Shown here: one piece after another, positions 62,862 to 64,000 of the stretch
Layout of the letters: each line of letters opens with the position of its first letter
How positions within the stretch are numbered: the first letter of the stretch is position 1
From: Methanocatella intestini
GTDB lineage: Archaea; Methanobacteriota; Methanobacteria; Methanobacteriales; Methanobacteriaceae
Assembly: GCF_002252585.1 (NCBI RefSeq)
Contig: NZ_NQLD01000011.1
Direction: 5' to 3' (one strand)
DNA length: 64,000 bases
Notes under the pieces: generated by a model
What the model was told of the DNA's origin: nothing
Databases searched by the model: none
Seen by the model: the letters and a program-made list of their open reading frames with translations, nothing else
Program-made: the position numbers and the translations under genes

Positions 62862-63728
62862 TCATCCGTTCAAATCTTCCAAACTTTTTATCATAGATTC
62901 CCTTATGGCATATTTTCTTTGCAAATTATCCAGTGAATCAACTAAATTTCTTTTAAAGCGCTCACAGGCATAATCATCATAAACAAATCTGATACCATCA
63001 TATTCAATATCCATTAAAATCAGATAATCCGGATCCAGAACTTTAATATTTGCTCTGGGATCATTTTCTGCAGGATTTAATAATTCTTCAACTTTTTCCA
63101 AAGATAACTTCCCAATAGCCACATCAACAAAAACACGCATCATTTTACGAACCATATTCCATAAAAAGCTTTCTCCATAAATATCTACGAAAACAGGTGA
63201 AAGTGTATCGTGCAAATTTGGAAATTCCTTTTTATGATAATCACTAAGATTTGTCTTACTGATTTTAATATCCTCAATTGTTCGGGTTGTTGTTTTTTGG
63301 AATCGTTTAGTAAAATTAGTAAAATTATGAGTTCCCTTAAAAATTTCAGCTACTTCAGCCAGTTTATCCAAATCCAAATCAGATCTAAATAAAACATAAC
63401 GATATTGTCTCATTTCAGCATACCTCGGTTTAAAACCAAATCTTACTGGAGCTTTAGCCAGTATCTGAATATCATCCGGCAAACTGTTATTGATTTCATT
63501 AACTCTAACTTCTTTTTCAGACTGAAAACTGATTACATTACCTAAACTATGGACTCCTGCATCAGTTCTGCCGGCTATTCTGAATCTGGACTTTTTTAAA
63601 TCATCAATATAACCGAGTTTACGTAAATGGTAAATCAGCTCTTCTTCAACAGTTCTTAAATCAGGTTGTCTTTGAAAACCATGAAAATTCGTTCCGATAT
63701 AGCCAATTTTTAAAGCTGTCCTCTTCAT
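62862..63728 (-). CDS. truA: tRNA pseudouridine(38-40) synthase
   Basis: It isomerises uridines 38-40 in tRNA anticodon arms. The 288-residue protein has the catalytic D56 in RIAGRTDAGVHSLGNVISF, the opening IGYIGTNFHGFQRQP and FLWNMVRKMMRVFVDVAIGKL. No SD is seen; the mRNA may be leaderless. A gene-free stretch of about 110 bases separates it from the transposase end. Confidence 0.94.
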   Translation of the reverse strand: MKRTALKIGYIGTNFHGFQRQPDLRTVEEELIYHLRKLGYIDDLKKSRFRIAGRTDAGVHSLGNVISFQSEKEVRVNEINNSLPDDIQILAKAPVRFGFKPRYAEMRQYRYVLFRSDLDLDKLAEVAEIFKGTHNFTNFTKRFQKTTTRTIEDIKISKTNLSDYHKKEFPNLHDTLSPVFVDIYGESFLWNMVRKMMRVFVDVAIGKLSLEKVEELLNPAENDPRANIKVLDPDYLILMDIEYDGIRFVYDDYACERFKRNLVDSLDNLQRKYAIRESMIKSLEDLNG

Positions 63729-63839
63729 AATAATATATTATTATAAATATTAATTAAAATAAATTTTGTAAAAAGAAGATGGGACGCAAAATTTAACGAA
63801 TTTCTATTTCTAGAAAAATTTATGTTTGTTTCTTATTTT
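63729..63839. other. Junction between truA and the insertion sequence
   Basis: This stretch has no gene and probably contains the end of the insertion sequence. The segment near 63781-63800 (GGGACGCAAAATTTAACGAA) could be its terminal repeat, but the partner end is outside the window. Confidence 0.35.
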
Positions 63840-64000
63840 TTAGTTATTTTTCATGATTATTTCATTATAGATTCTTTTTAGGTTATGTCCGATTGCGTAT
63901 AGTTTGAATTCAGTATTTACTTGTTTTAATCCTGTTGTTGTGAATTCTGTTAAGTGCATGTTTTGTTTCATGTTTGCAAATGGTAATTCAGCTGTTTTTG
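63840..64000 (-). mobile_element. IS1182/DDE-type transposase, C-terminal end (runs off the right edge)
   Basis: The minus-strand frame ends at 63840 and is open to the right edge. Its 53 residues include PFANMKQNMHLTEFTTTGLK and EFKLYAIGHNLKRIYNEI, the C-terminal pattern (PFG.iKrn.g......G...v..Ef.l..lahNlkri) of IS1182/IS4-like transposases. The frame is intact in this window. Completeness of the element cannot be judged. Confidence 0.72.

Overview
The window reads as chromosome of a methanogenic archaeon of the genus Methanobrevibacter, most likely close to M. smithii. This is inference from several signals: very AT-rich DNA, an archaeal histone, a thermosome, the SRP 7S RNA, heterodisulfide reductase HdrBC, a run of methanogenesis marker genes, methanofuran and methanopterin biosynthesis genes, tetraether lipid genes, TATA boxes about 25 bases before starts, and Shine-Dalgarno sites of the AGGTGAT type. 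An adhesin-like secreted protein runs off the left edge and a transposase end runs off the right edge. The rest is mostly ordinary core genome.

Layout. 1-4.6 kb: adhesin N-terminus, a B12-binding-type radical SAM protein, an aminotransferase, a cation efflux transporter and tRNA-Ser. 4.6-8.2 kb: SRP RNA, CBS-domain protein, 2-phosphoglycerate kinase, a phosphoesterase operon. 8.4-10.4 kb: hdrCB, with an unusually long acidic N-terminus on HdrC. 10.5-17 kb: a truncated archaeosine/queuine transglycosylase-like gene, coiled-coil and PsbP-like proteins, an unlisted 51-residue ribbon-helix-helix protein with an operator-like repeat, diphthamide and tRNA m1G37 methyltransferases, a CPBP protease-like protein, mtnA, and a candidate small RNA or attenuator. 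17.3-19.5 kb: a polar amino-acid ABC transporter. 19.6-27.6 kb: an operon-like run nob1, DUF2117, mmp2, mmp3, mmp6, mmp5, mmp15, mmp17, nifB. 27.9-31.1 kb: three HTH regulators, moaB, pyrE and a PRC-barrel protein. 31.2-37.9 kb: a PEP/pyruvate-binding-domain protein, GNAT, CbiZ, thermosome, a cyclase. 37.9-43.7 kb: a coiled-coil protein, the lysC-dapA-dapB-asd operon, chorismate mutase with S17e. 43.8-49.3 kb: archaeal shikimate kinase, a glycosyltransferase, CbiD, a thioredoxin-like protein, Hel308. 49.3-55.7 kb: DUF2098, PRC-barrel, Elp3, a divergent DeoC-like protein, tRNA-Phe, tRNA-Val, histone, a methylthiotransferase, a zinc-finger protein, a LeuD/HacB small subunit. 55.7-64 kb: beta-RFAP synthase, tetraether synthase Tes divergent from CDP-archaeol synthase CarS, methanofuran genes mfnF and mfnD, a UDP-GlcNAc 2-epimerase, TruA and the transposase end.

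Main points of interest. (1) nifB sits at the end of the marker-gene run although no nitrogenase structural gene is visible, which fits a NifB-made iron-sulfur-carbide cluster being used for methyl-coenzyme M reductase activation. (2) Three genes (adhesin, CPBP protein, mmp2) have a good SD site but no ATG, GTG or TTG at the right place; each has ATT exactly four bases after an AGGTGN motif, suggesting real use of AUU as a start codon. (3) A compact RNA with its own TATA box, a 13-bp closing stem and a U-run lies upstream of mtnA. (4) The DeoC-like protein has Glu where the family has its second active-site lysine. Start positions were adjusted from the longest reading frame wherever an SD site or TATA box decides them.
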